This document shows, one piece after another, positions 8,807-18,135 of a DNA stretch of 57,525 nt (positions are counted from its first letter, which is position 1; every line of letters starts with the position of its first letter). The DNA lies in the NCBI GenBank assembly GCA_944320945.1, contig CALUJK010000110.1:1-57525 (forward strand), written 5' to 3'. A program made the translations under genes and the position numbers. The notes under the pieces were generated by a model. That model was not told where the DNA came from. It did no database searches and was given only the letters and a program-made list of their open reading frames with translations. This DNA is from an uncultured Bacteroides sp. GTDB lineage: Bacteria > Bacteroidota > Bacteroidia > Bacteroidales > Bacteroidaceae.

Positions 8807-8814
8807 TACCTTTG
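8807..8814 (+). promoter_or_regulatory. Candidate -7 box of the truA promoter
   Basis: TACCTTTG matches TAnnTTTG exactly and lies 42 bases before the truA start. No convincing -33 element was seen. Confidence 0.45.
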
Positions 8815-8856
8815 CCGCCGATTTTGTAAATATATCAAGAAGCAGAAGTAAGAAAA

Positions 8857-9612
8857 GTGCAACGTTATTTCATTTATTTGGCTTATGACGGAACGGCTTA
8901 TCACGGCTGGCAGATACAACCCAACGGAATAAGTGTACAGGAGTGTTTGATGAAAGCGCTTTCCACTCTATTGCGTAGGGAAGTGGAAGTGATAGGAGCC
9001 GGTCGGACAGACGCGGGGGTACATGCTTCGTTGATGGTGGCTCATTTTGACAGCGAAACGGAGTTGGATACTCATTTCATGGTGGATAAACTGAACCGTC
9101 TACTTCCTCCGGATATTTCGGTGTATCGTCTGCGTGCGGTAAAGTCCGATGCACATGCACGTTTTGATGCTACTTCGCGCGCGTACAAATATTATATTAC
9201 TACTGCTAAAATACCGTTTGACAGGCAGTATCGCTGCCGGCTTTTTCAGGTGCCCGATTTCGAACGGATGAATGAGGCGGCCTCTACGCTGTTTGATTAC
9301 ACAGATTTTACCAGTTTCAGTAAATTACATACGGACGTCAAAACCAACAACTGTCGTATCATGCATGCCGCGTGGACACAGGTGGATGATGTGACTTGGG
9401 TGTTTACCATTCGTGCTGACCGCTTTTTGCGTAATATGGTGCGTGCCATTGTGGGTACATTGCTCGAAGTGGGACGTGGTAAAATGACGGTAGAAGGCTT
9501 TCGTCATGTTATCGATCAGAAAGACCGTTGTCAGGCCGGTACGTCGGTGTCCGGTAATGCTCTTTTTCTGGTAGATGTTACTTATCCGGAAGATATCTTC
9601 TTGACAGTTTGA
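8857..9612 (+). CDS. truA: tRNA pseudouridine(38-40) synthase TruA
   Basis: Converts uridines 38-40 in the tRNA anticodon stem to pseudouridine. The 251-residue length fits the family. The catalytic Asp is in [11 protein letters not shown] near residue 52; [10 protein letters not shown] near the N-terminus and [20 protein letters not shown] near 190-210 are hallmark segments. The start codon is GTG: the reading GTG CAA CGT TAT gives [12 protein letters not shown], with no in-frame ATG that would keep the conserved N-terminus. The transporter gene follows after 35 bases on the same strand. Confidence 0.94.
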   Translation: MQRYFIYLAYDGTAYHGWQIQPNGISVQECLMKALSTLLRREVEVIGAGRTDAGVHASLMVAHFDSETELDTHFMVDKLNRLLPPDISVYRLRAVKSDAHARFDATSRAYKYYITTAKIPFDRQYRCRLFQVPDFERMNEAASTLFDYTDFTSFSKLHTDVKTNNCRIMHAAWTQVDDVTWVFTIRADRFLRNMVRAIVGTLLEVGRGKMTVEGFRHVIDQKDRCQAGTSVSGNALFLVDVTYPEDIFLTV

Positions 9613-9647
9613 TGTGAATTGATTAATCTTTAATATGTTATAGTTCC

Positions 9648-10547
9648 ATGTGGTTAGCTTTAGCTTTCCTGTCTGCTGCTTTGTTGGGTTTTTATGATGC
9701 CTTTAAGAAGCAGTCGCTAAAAGACAATGCGGTGTTGCCTGTATTGTTCCTTAATACGATATTTTCCAGTTTGGTGTTTTTGCCGTTCATTTTGTTATCG
9801 GTTTTTGCTCCTACGTTGATGGACGGTACGATGTTTTATGTTCCATTGGCAAGTTGGGAGGAACATAAGTATATCATTGTAAAGTCGTTTATTGTACTTT
9901 CATCCTGGATTTTCGGCTACTTTGGCATGAAGCATTTGCCGTTGACGATTGTGGGGCCTATCAATGCCACGCGACCTGTTATGGTGTTGGTGGGAGCGTT
10001 GCTGGTATTTGGTGAACGGCTGAATCTCTACCAATGGATTGGTGTATTGTTGGCAGTGCTTTCATTTCTCATGTTAAGTCGTTCAGGAAAAAAAGAGGGT
10101 ATCGACTTTAATCATAATAAATGGATTTTCTTTATAGTGCTGGCTGCAGTGACGGGTGCCATTAGCGGACTGTATGACAAGTATCTGATGCAGCATCTGA
10201 ATCCGATGCTGGTGCAGTCGTGGTATAATATTTACCAAGTATTCATTATGTGTCCTATCATTGCATTGTTGTGGTATCCTAAGCGGAAAGAGAGTACGCC
10301 GTTCCGGTGGGATTGGACTATTATTTGCATCTCCCTCTTTCTTTGTGCGGCGGATTTCGCATATTTCTATGCGTTGAGTTATGAGGACTCTATGATATCC
10401 ATTGTATCGATGGTACGTAGGGGCAGCGTAGTGGTTTCATTCCTTTTTGGAGCCTTGTTTTTCCGTGAAAAGAATTTAAAAAGTAAGGCTGTCGACCTTA
10501 TTTTGGTGTTGTTAGGAATGTTCTTCTTATATTTGGGGAGCAAATAG
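9648..10547 (+). CDS. EamA/DMT-family transporter
   Basis: A 299-residue inner-membrane protein with about ten predicted membrane helices in two EamA-like halves. The first half holds GPINATRPVMVLVGALLVFG, the typical end of an EamA repeat; the second holds YALSYEDSMISIVSMVRRGS and SFLFGALFFREKN. Substrate cannot be read from the sequence; drug/metabolite family members export amino acids, sugars or nucleotides. It begins 35 bases after truA and is followed after 17 bases by a DUF3256 gene, so truA, this gene and the next may share a transcript. Confidence 0.85.
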   Translation: MWLALAFLSAALLGFYDAFKKQSLKDNAVLPVLFLNTIFSSLVFLPFILLSVFAPTLMDGTMFYVPLASWEEHKYIIVKSFIVLSSWIFGYFGMKHLPLTIVGPINATRPVMVLVGALLVFGERLNLYQWIGVLLAVLSFLMLSRSGKKEGIDFNHNKWIFFIVLAAVTGAISGLYDKYLMQHLNPMLVQSWYNIYQVFIMCPIIALLWYPKRKESTPFRWDWTIICISLFLCAADFAYFYALSYEDSMISIVSMVRRGSVVVSFLFGALFFREKNLKSKAVDLILVLLGMFFLYLGSK

Positions 10548-10564
10548 GATATAAAGGGTATAAC

Positions 10565-11236
10565 ATGAACAGAATTTTGATATTTCTTTTTTGTGTATTG
10601 ACAGGTGCGCTTTATGCGCAACCCCGGCTGGCAAGAAAATGTTTTGTGGAAATGCCGGATTCTTTATGTCCATTGCTTACAGAGGTAAATCGTGCGGACT
10701 GTATCGACTTTTTGGATAGTAAGATGAAAGCACAGGTCACCAATCGGTTGGGAGGAAAGTCCGAAATGACTGCGTTGACCGATGACTATATCTGTATGCA
10801 GATGACTCCGCAAAGTAGTTGGCAAATGAAACTTCTGACGGTAAACGACAGTACGCAGGTGATTTGCACCGTTTCTACGGCATGCGCTCCGGCATGTGAC
10901 AGCCACATCCGCTTTTATTCAACCGATTGGAAAGAATTATCTGTAGATTCTTTTTTATCAGTTTTACCTGTAAAAAACAATTTTATCGGTGCCAGACCTG
11001 ATACCATGAGTGTATATGACTATCAGGATGCCTGTCGCCAGGCTGATATCTTGTTGATGAAAGCAGATTTGTCCCCTTCGGAACCGGTATTGACCTTTAC
11101 TTTCACAACTCCCACTTATATGGAGAAGGAAGTTGCTCGCCGATTAGAGACGTTTGTGATTTCTCCGCTTACTTACCGCTGGCAAGAGGGAAAGTTTGTT
11201 CCGGTGAAAGAAGCGTTAGAATCAAGGATATTTTAA
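10565..11236 (+). CDS. DUF3256 family exported protein
   Basis: A 223-residue protein with a signal peptide (MNRILIFLFCVLTGALYAQ, residues 1-19). The body matches my recollection of DUF3256, a Bacteroidales family without known function: FVEMPDSLCPLLTEVNRADC, a middle part rich in short beta-strands (DDYICMQMTP, STQVICTVSTACAPACDSHI) and a C-terminal TFTFTTPTYMEKEVA. It is 17 bases downstream of the transporter and 24 bases upstream of the pectin esterase fusion. It may belong to either transcript. Confidence 0.7.
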   Translation: MNRILIFLFCVLTGALYAQPRLARKCFVEMPDSLCPLLTEVNRADCIDFLDSKMKAQVTNRLGGKSEMTALTDDYICMQMTPQSSWQMKLLTVNDSTQVICTVSTACAPACDSHIRFYSTDWKELSVDSFLSVLPVKNNFIGARPDTMSVYDYQDACRQADILLMKADLSPSEPVLTFTFTTPTYMEKEVARRLETFVISPLTYRWQEGKFVPVKEALESRIF

Positions 11237-11260
11237 ACACAACACAATTATATTGAAACT

Positions 11261-13030
11261 ATGAAGAACAAAAAACTGAATTCACTTTACAAGTTTGTAT
11301 TGTTATTCACAGCATTTTTCTTGTTTTCTGCTTTTAAGGCAGACAATCCGGTGATTACCATCTTTATGATTGGTGATTCAACTATGGCAAATAAATCGTT
11401 GGAAGGTGGAAATCCCGAACGAGGATGGGGGCACGTATTGTCCGGTTTCTTTACGGAAGATATACGAGTGGACAATCATGCTATGAACGGACGCAGCTCC
11501 AAGAGTTTTATTGATGAAGGAAGATGGGATAAAGTCATTTCACAGGTAAAAAAAGGAGATTATGTCTTCATCCAGTTTGGTCATAATGATGAAAAGGCCG
11601 ATGAAAAGCGACATACAGATCCCGGCACAACATTTGATGCCAACTTGCGTCGTTTCGTAACAGAAACACGTGCTAAGGGAGGAATTCCGGTATTGTTTAA
11701 CTCCATCGTACGTCGTAACTTTGGTACGGCAGACGCTGCTGTCGTAGCCAGTGCCATTAGTCAGGATGATGTTCGTAAGGGCGTAGATAAGAATGCAACC
11801 CCTGCTGTTCAGGAAGGCGATAAGCTGATAGATACCCACGGAGCTTATTTGGATTCTCCACGCAATGTGGCTAAAGAACTGAATGTTCCTTTTATCGATA
11901 TGAACAAACTGACCCATGACTTGGTTGAAGATCTTGGGCCGGAGGCTTCCAAGAAACTATTCATGTGGGTGCCTGCCAATAAAGTGCCTGCCATGCCTAA
12001 GGGTCGTGAAGACAATACGCATCTCAATGTGTATGGAGCACGTACAATAGCCGGACTGACGGTAGATGCCATTGCAAAGGAAGTGCCGGCGCTGGCTCCT
12101 TATATCCGTCATTATGATTACGTAGTGGCACAAGACGGCAGTGGCGATTTCTTTACAGTGCAGGAAGCCATTAATGCTGTCCCCGATTTCCGCAAGAACA
12201 TACGCACGACTATCTTGATACGTAAAGGTGTCTATAAAGAGAAAGTCGTTGTCCCTGAAAGTAAAATAAATGTTTCACTGATTGGTCAGGACGGTGCTGT
12301 TATTTCGTATGATGACTATGCAAGCAAGAAGAACGTATTTGGTGAAAATATGGGAACTTCCGGTTCTTCTTCCTGCTACATCTATGCACCTGATTTCTAT
12401 GTGGAGAATATTACCTTCCAAAACACTTCCGGTCCGGTGGGACAGGCGGTAGCTTGCTTTGTCAGTGCTGACCGTGCTTACTTCAAGAATTGTCGTTTCC
12501 TCGGTTTCCAAGATACGCTTTATACATATGGAAAAGGTTGCCGCCAGTATTATGAAGATTGTTATGTAGAAGGCACGGTAGATTTCATTTTCGGATGGTC
12601 CACAGCCGTGTTTAACCGTTGCCATATTCACAGTGTGGGCAATGGATATGTGACGGCTCCAGCTACAGATAAAGGACAGAAATACGGTTATGTTTTCTAT
12701 GATTGCCAGTTGACAGCTGCCGAAGGAGTAGACCGTGTTTATCTGTCTCGTCCGTGGCGTCCGTATGGGCAAACCGTATATATCCGTTGTGATATGGGTG
12801 GTCATATTTTGCCCGAAGGTTGGAATAACTGGGGCAGTAAAGAGAAAGAAAAGACGGTTTATTATGCAGAATATCAAAGCCGTGGTGCAGGTGCCAATCC
12901 ACAGGCGCGTGTTGCCTTCTCTCATCAGTTGCAATCGTTGGAGAAATACGACATGGAAGCTATCTTGGCAGGTGCCGATGGCTGGAATCCGATAAAGAAT
13001 GGCAATGCGTTGGTTGAAATCAAACGCTGA
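11261..13030 (+). CDS. Exported SGNH acetylesterase / pectin methylesterase fusion
   Basis: A 589-residue two-enzyme protein acting outside the cytoplasm on decorated pectin. After a signal peptide (to about residue 27) comes an SGNH hydrolase of the rhamnogalacturonan acetylesterase type (CE12-like, ~32-275): nucleophile Ser40 in MIGDSTMANKS, the block FIQFGHND, and HLNVYGART carrying the Asx/His pair. The second domain (~290-585) is a right-handed beta-helix pectinesterase (CE8-like): AQDGSGDFFTVQEAI, QAVACFVSADRAYF, FLGFQDTLY, GTVDFIFG (catalytic Asps) and LSRPWRPYG (Arg). Both active sites look complete. The CE7-like gene follows after 29 bases. Together they would remove acetyl and methyl groups before lyases or hydrolases act. 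Confidence 0.92.
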   Translation: MKNKKLNSLYKFVLLFTAFFLFSAFKADNPVITIFMIGDSTMANKSLEGGNPERGWGHVLSGFFTEDIRVDNHAMNGRSSKSFIDEGRWDKVISQVKKGDYVFIQFGHNDEKADEKRHTDPGTTFDANLRRFVTETRAKGGIPVLFNSIVRRNFGTADAAVVASAISQDDVRKGVDKNATPAVQEGDKLIDTHGAYLDSPRNVAKELNVPFIDMNKLTHDLVEDLGPEASKKLFMWVPANKVPAMPKGREDNTHLNVYGARTIAGLTVDAIAKEVPALAPYIRHYDYVVAQDGSGDFFTVQEAINAVPDFRKNIRTTILIRKGVYKEKVVVPESKINVSLIGQDGAVISYDDYASKKNVFGENMGTSGSSSCYIYAPDFYVENITFQNTSGPVGQAVACFVSADRAYFKNCRFLGFQDTLYTYGKGCRQYYEDCYVEGTVDFIFGWSTAVFNRCHIHSVGNGYVTAPATDKGQKYGYVFYDCQLTAAEGVDRVYLSRPWRPYGQTVYIRCDMGGHILPEGWNNWGSKEKEKTVYYAEYQSRGAGANPQARVAFSHQLQSLEKYDMEAILAGADGWNPIKNGNALVEIKR

Positions 13031-13059
13031 TATTACACAACATAAAACACTATTAAGAC

Positions 13060-14385
13060 ATGAAGACACACATTCAGACAAAACACTTTTGGAGCTTATT
13101 ATTGCTCTTGTTATTCCCGTTAGTTGCGCATGCAGAGAATTACCCGTATCGTAGTGATGTATTGTGGGTAACTGTTCCTAACCACGCCGATTGGCTTTAT
13201 AAGGTAGGAGAAAAAGCTACTGTAGAAGTACAATTCTATAAATATGGCATTCCTCAAGATGGTGTCACCGTACGTTACGAATTGGCTGACGATATGTTGT
13301 CTGCCGATAAAACCGGTTCTGTCACATTGAAGAATGGGCGTGCCACCATTTCCATGGGTACCATGAAAGAGCCCGGTTTCCGCGACTGCCGTCTCACCGC
13401 TGAAGTAGACGGGAAGACGTACCAGCACCATGTTAAGGTCGGTTTCTCTCCGGAGCAGTTGAAACCTTATACACAGATGCCCACAGACTTTCAGGAGTTT
13501 TGGGATAAGAATAAGGCAGAAGCTGCTGAATACCCTTTGACATATATTTGCGAGCCTTCCAAGAAATATTCTACAGACAAAATTGATGCTTATCTGGTGA
13601 AACTCCAACTGAATAAGCAGGGACAAGCCGTTTATGCTTATCTCACGATGCCGAAAGGTGCAGCCAAAGGCTCGTGTCCCGTAGTGCTTTGTCCTCCGGG
13701 AGCCGGCATAAAGACTATCAAGGAGCCTTTGCGCCACAAGTATTATGCCGAGGAGGGATGCGTTCGCTTGGAGATGGAGATACACGGTCTTCATCCGGAG
13801 ATGAGCGAAGAACAGTTCCGCGAAATCAGTAACGCTTTCAACGGCCGTGAAAACGGTTATCTCTCCAACGGATTGGATAATCGGGATAATTATTACATGA
13901 AGCGTGTCTATCTGGCATGTGTTCGTGCCATTGATTTCCTGACCTCCCTCCCTCAGTGGGACGGTAAGAATGTCATTGTGCAAGGCGGAAGCCAGGGCGG
14001 TGCGTTGGCACTGATTACCGCCGGACTGGATTCACGCGTCACAGCTTGTGTTGCCAATCATCCGGCATTGAGTGATATGTCACGCTATGTCAGTGGCAAA
14101 ACCGGCGGCTATCCCCATTTTAACCGCGTGGAAGGCATGTTTACTCCGGACAAACTGAAAACGCTGGCCTATTATGACGTGGTCAATTTTGCCCGTCTCA
14201 TCAAGGCGCCTACCTATATCACGTGGGGATATAATGACAATACTTGTCCGCCCACTACAAGCTATATCGTCTATAATACATTGACCTGTCCTAAGGAAGC
14301 GCTTATTACTCCCATTAATGAGCATTGGACTTCGAACGATACGGAATACGGTCAATTGCAATGGATAAAACAACATCTTAAGTAA
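13060..14385 (+). CDS. Exported acetylesterase, CE7/AXE1-like
   Basis: A 441-residue secreted esterase. Residues 1-25 are a signal peptide ending LVAHA. A beta-sandwich-like N-terminal part (~26-135) precedes an alpha/beta hydrolase domain of the acetylxylan esterase / cephalosporin C deacetylase family. The nucleophile is Ser311 in VQGGSQGGALAL; WGYNDNTCPP contains the acid Asp and INEHWTS the His. It lies 29 bases after the SGNH-pectinesterase fusion and is followed by a strong terminator, so these two form a short transcript. In this setting the likely substrate is an acetylated pectic or hemicellulosic oligosaccharide rather than an antibiotic. Confidence 0.9.
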   Translation: MKTHIQTKHFWSLLLLLLFPLVAHAENYPYRSDVLWVTVPNHADWLYKVGEKATVEVQFYKYGIPQDGVTVRYELADDMLSADKTGSVTLKNGRATISMGTMKEPGFRDCRLTAEVDGKTYQHHVKVGFSPEQLKPYTQMPTDFQEFWDKNKAEAAEYPLTYICEPSKKYSTDKIDAYLVKLQLNKQGQAVYAYLTMPKGAAKGSCPVVLCPPGAGIKTIKEPLRHKYYAEEGCVRLEMEIHGLHPEMSEEQFREISNAFNGRENGYLSNGLDNRDNYYMKRVYLACVRAIDFLTSLPQWDGKNVIVQGGSQGGALALITAGLDSRVTACVANHPALSDMSRYVSGKTGGYPHFNRVEGMFTPDKLKTLAYYDVVNFARLIKAPTYITWGYNDNTCPPTTSYIVYNTLTCPKEALITPINEHWTSNDTEYGQLQWIKQHLK

Positions 14386-14424
14386 AGGGAAGTTACCTGC
14401 AGTTTTGTTGGTATTATTTGATTA

Positions 14425-14470
14425 GAAAGCTGTTTTCAGACTTGACTGTCCGGAGGCAGCTTTCCTTTTT
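14425..14470 (+). terminator. Rho-independent terminator after the esterase pair
   Basis: GAAAGCTG (14425-14432) pairs perfectly with CAGCTTTC (14457-14464), followed by CTTTTT. It lies 40 bases after the stop codon and separates the esterases from susC. Confidence 0.8.
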
Positions 14471-14842
14471 AAATTCGCAGGTCATATCCCTGCTACAGAT
14501 ACTTCTGACGTGAGGGACTGCGAAAGGGCTTCGGAACTCAGAGTGGTCGTATAGCCACAATAAAGCTATTTTTTCACCGATTTGAGCTAATTTTTCACCT
14601 GAGAATGTATGCTCGTTTTTACCTTTGCAACGAAGCAAATGAAACACTGCCTCTTTTAGAGAGACTTTTAATCTTATTTATTAACCAAAAATGTAATTAT
14701 ATGAAGAACATGATTGATTTTCTTCGAAAAGTCATGTGTCTGTCCTACTGGTAGAATTTTGTTTCGTATCTGATGTAAACTTTGAAATACGAATATTGAT
14801 TATTATGATCAAGCCTTATTGTTTAACCAAATTTATTGTATC
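14471..14842. other. Upstream region of the susC-like gene
   Basis: AT-rich, with no plausible gene; a 77-codon minus-strand frame here has no recognisable features. TAAACTTTG near 14776-14784, with TTTTG about 20 bases upstream, is the best but imperfect promoter candidate for susC. The hybrid regulator probably binds here; I could not identify the operator. Confidence 0.4.
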
Positions 14843-17800
14843 ATGAAAAGGATTAATTTATTGCTCCTGTTGGGGATATTTTTCATTTCTATTCCTATCG
14901 GAATGTTTGCTCAAAACATTTCGGTGAAAGGAAATGTGAAAGATACAACGGGTGAGCCTATTGTGGGTGCCACCATTATGGAAAAGGGCACATCTAATGG
15001 TGTGATTTCTGATCTTGATGGTAATTTTACAATCCAGGTAGCACCAGATGCTACGCTACACATTTCTTATATAGGTTATGCAGAAAAAGATGTACCTGTA
15101 GAGGGTAAGCATGAAATTTCGGTGTTGCTGAGCGAAGACAACGAAGTATTGGACGAAGTGGTGGTCATCGGTTATGGTACGGTGAAACGTCGCGATTTGA
15201 CAGGTGCCGTGGCTTCCGTGAAAGGTGAAGAGCTGACGGCTAATCCGGTTTCTAATGTTACGGAGGCTCTTCAAGGCCGTTTGCCGGGTGTCAATGTCAC
15301 GTCACAAGATGGCCGTCCGGGAGCAACGATTTCAGTCCGTGTACGTGGTGGCGGCTCCATTACGCAGAGCAACGAACCGCTGTACATTGTGGATGGTTTT
15401 CCGGTGAGCGGTATCAGCGATATACCCGCATCAGAGATTGAATCCATAGATGTGCTGAAAGATGCTTCTTCTACGGCTATTTATGGTGCTCGCGGTGCCA
15501 ATGGTGTTATTTTGGTAACTACTAAAAGTGCCAAAGAAGGGCGTATCAAAGTATCGTATGATGGCTATGTGCAAGTGAGAAATGTGGCTAAGACGCTTGA
15601 GACACTTTCCGCGCAAGAATATGTATTGAACAGTTGGAGTTACGCTACTTCACGCGGACAAGCTAATGGTGATGCAGTTGCCAAATATTTTGGTTTGGGC
15701 GACCAATATGGAAATCATTATGCAGACTATGCCAATATGGGTACACACGATTATACAGACGACGTGTTACGTACGGCATGGGCACACAGTCACTATGTAA
15801 GTATTGCCGGTGGTACGGAGACAACGAAAGTGAGCAGTACTATTGGGTATATTGATGAACAGGGTATTGCTATCAACTCCGGTTATAACCGTATGAATGC
15901 ATCACTTAAATTGCAACAACAATTAGCCAAGAACTTGAGTCTTGATTTCGATTTGCGCTATTCAGAGTCGAACTCGAACGGTAATGGAGATGGTGGAGCA
16001 ATGGCATATACCTACCGTCCGATAGACAATCCGTTAGGCGGTGTCGATTATACCGATGTTTCTTCGGGATTCAGTTTTGGTGTGGAGAATATTGATGATT
16101 TGCACAATCCGGTAGAGGAAATCAACACTATAACCAATCGTACTCGCAATCGTTCATTGCGTGGTTCAGCGGCTTTGTCGTGGAATATCATCGAGGGGCT
16201 CAAGGCACGCAGTGAAATTACTTTTTCCCGTGGTTCTTCACGTAGCTCTTACTATGACGACGGTTATGGTGACGGAGAAAAATCTGCCAGACTGAGCAGA
16301 GGATGGAGCCAAGGGTGGCGTTCATTGACAACGGTCGATTATAGTTTCAATCTGAATGAAAATAATGCGTTCTCTATTTTGTTGGGTAATGAAGTGTCGC
16401 GTTCCGAATCAGAGTCTTCTACATTGGAAGGTGAAGGCTATCCGGACAGCTTCGGATATGATGAAGCTATGGGACTTATTCAGAACGCAACGACCTCATT
16501 TTCGGCATCGAATTCCATCAATGTTCCTTCAACTACGGTTTCTTTCTTCGGCCGTTTGAACTATACGTTGAATGATCGGTATTTGTTGACAGCAACATTG
16601 CGTGGTGATGGTTCGTCGAAGTTTGCTCCCAATCATCGTTGGGGCGTATTCCCGGCAGCGGCATTGGCATGGCGTATTTACGAAGAGCCGTTTATGGAAG
16701 GCACCAAAGATTGGTTGTCTAATTTAAAATTACGCTTGTCTTTAGGTACCTCCGGTGCCGACAATATCGACTCTAATTTATGGCGTGAAACGTGGTCAAG
16801 CGTTAGTTCCGCCAATAACAATACGCCGATTAACGGCGAACTAGGGTCTTTCTATCGTCCGGACGGTCTGTTGGCTAATCCTGATCTGAAGTGGGAGACC
16901 ACCGTTTCGCGTAACTTGGGTATCGATTTCGGATTTTTAAATGGGCGTATTAACGGTAGCATGGAAATCTACTGGAATACGACGAAAGATTTGTTGATGG
17001 CTGTACCCGTTGATAACACAACGGGGTATTCTTACCAATATCAGAATTTCGGGCAGACTAGTAATAAAGGTATCGAGTTGTCTGTCAATTTCGATGTCAT
17101 ACAAACCAAAGATTTCCGTTTTAACGTAAATGCCATTTATAACTTCAACCGTAATAATCTTGATGAGTTGCCTGATGCAGACCAATATTTATATTCTTCT
17201 TATTGGGCATCGTCTGCAACAACTCCGACTAACGACTTTATGTTTATCGTGGGCAAACCCATTGGGCAGGTACGTGGCTTTGTGAGTGACGGCTATTATA
17301 CCGTAGATGATTTTAATTATGTCAACGGACAGTATGTCCTGAAAGAAAATGTATCTGACATTTCGAATGCAGTAACAGCTACTTATTTGCATCCGTATGA
17401 TATTCCCGAAGGACAAACGGCTTTCCCAGGTTGTGTTAAGTATAAGGATTTGGACGACAGCGGTACCGTAGATTTGGATGATGTAACTAACATTGGTGAG
17501 CTGATAGCCAAACATACAGGTAGCTTCTCGCTGAATTTTAATTATAAGGATTTCGATTTGTCGGCTAACTTTAATTGGTCCGCCGGTGGAAAGATTTATA
17601 ATGTCGTAGCTTTACAGAATTTGCAAGGTAACGAATACAATGGCATTGGCCGTCAGCGTTCTACTCTTGTGCGCGATGCTTTTAAAGCATATAGTGTGAA
17701 CGATGCAGGCAATCTTTATGCAGTGACAGATCCTGATGAATTGCGTGCACTGAATGCTAATGCCAAGTATGGATTGCCTTACCAACAGGCAGGTATCGCT

Positions 17801-18097
17801 TCTTCCGATTGGATTGAAGATGCTTCGTACTTGCGTTTACAGACATTGACGTTGGGGTATACTTTGCCGAAAGCTTTGACTAAAAAGGTAAAGATAGAAC
17901 GTTGCCGTTTCTATTTGACTGGCAACAACCTGTTTACTATTACTGGTTATTCTGGTCTTGATCCTGAAGTGAATGTGACTCCTACCGGACAAAGTGGATT
18001 TTATAGTAGTCTGCGTGCATTTCCAACACCTAATATGGATAACGGAGCTTATCCGCGTGCACGTACCTTTACGTTGGGTGCTAACATTACTTTCTGA
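14843..18097 (+). CDS. SusC-like TonB-dependent outer-membrane transporter
   Basis: A protein of 1084 residues that imports oligosaccharides across the outer membrane using TonB energy. After a signal peptide ending GMFAQ there is a carboxypeptidase-regulatory-like beta-sandwich (~25-100: VKGNVKDTTGEPIVGATI), then a TonB-box-like stretch DEVVVIGYGTVKRRDLTGAV and the plug domain (~115-225, LYIVDGFPVSGI and IYGARGANGVILVTTK). The rest is the 22-strand barrel ending with an aromatic terminus (LGANITF). ATG 14843 is chosen because MKRINLLLLLG gives a normal signal peptide. The SusD partner follows immediately, and the regulator converges from the other side. Confidence 0.95.
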   Translation: MKRINLLLLLGIFFISIPIGMFAQNISVKGNVKDTTGEPIVGATIMEKGTSNGVISDLDGNFTIQVAPDATLHISYIGYAEKDVPVEGKHEISVLLSEDNEVLDEVVVIGYGTVKRRDLTGAVASVKGEELTANPVSNVTEALQGRLPGVNVTSQDGRPGATISVRVRGGGSITQSNEPLYIVDGFPVSGISDIPASEIESIDVLKDASSTAIYGARGANGVILVTTKSAKEGRIKVSYDGYVQVRNVAKTLETLSAQEYVLNSWSYATSRGQANGDAVAKYFGLGDQYGNHYADYANMGTHDYTDDVLRTAWAHSHYVSIAGGTETTKVSSTIGYIDEQGIAINSGYNRMNASLKLQQQLAKNLSLDFDLRYSESNSNGNGDGGAMAYTYRPIDNPLGGVDYTDVSSGFSFGVENIDDLHNPVEEINTITNRTRNRSLRGSAALSWNIIEGLKARSEITFSRGSSRSSYYDDGYGDGEKSARLSRGWSQGWRSLTTVDYSFNLNENNAFSILLGNEVSRSESESSTLEGEGYPDSFGYDEAMGLIQNATTSFSASNSINVPSTTVSFFGRLNYTLNDRYLLTATLRGDGSSKFAPNHRWGVFPAAALAWRIYEEPFMEGTKDWLSNLKLRLSLGTSGADNIDSNLWRETWSSVSSANNNTPINGELGSFYRPDGLLANPDLKWETTVSRNLGIDFGFLNGRINGSMEIYWNTTKDLLMAVPVDNTTGYSYQYQNFGQTSNKGIELSVNFDVIQTKDFRFNVNAIYNFNRNNLDELPDADQYLYSSYWASSATTPTNDFMFIVGKPIGQVRGFVSDGYYTVDDFNYVNGQYVLKENVSDISNAVTATYLHPYDIPEGQTAFPGCVKYKDLDDSGTVDLDDVTNIGELIAKHTGSFSLNFNYKDFDLSANFNWSAGGKIYNVVALQNLQGNEYNGIGRQRSTLVRDAFKAYSVNDAGNLYAVTDPDELRALNANAKYGLPYQQAGIASSDWIEDASYLRLQTLTLGYTLPKALTKKVKIERCRFYLTGNNLFTITGYSGLDPEVNVTPTGQSGFYSSLRAFPTPNMDNGAYPRARTFTLGANITF

Positions 18098-18135
18098 TGA
18101 TAACATTAACCATAAAAATAGAAGAAGTACACACT

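Noticed and set aside
8857-9612. GTG start of truA as a sign of a truncated gene
   Set aside because: The protein has its full conserved N-terminus and normal length. GTG is an acceptable start.
12275-13983. Two long minus-strand frames (268 and 287 codons) opposite the esterase genes
   Set aside because: They lie antisense to well-conserved CE8 and CE7 domains and have no recognisable domain.
14414-14647. A 77-codon minus-strand frame downstream of the CE7 gene
   Set aside because: It overlaps the terminator hairpin at 14425-14470 and has no ribosome site or recognisable features.
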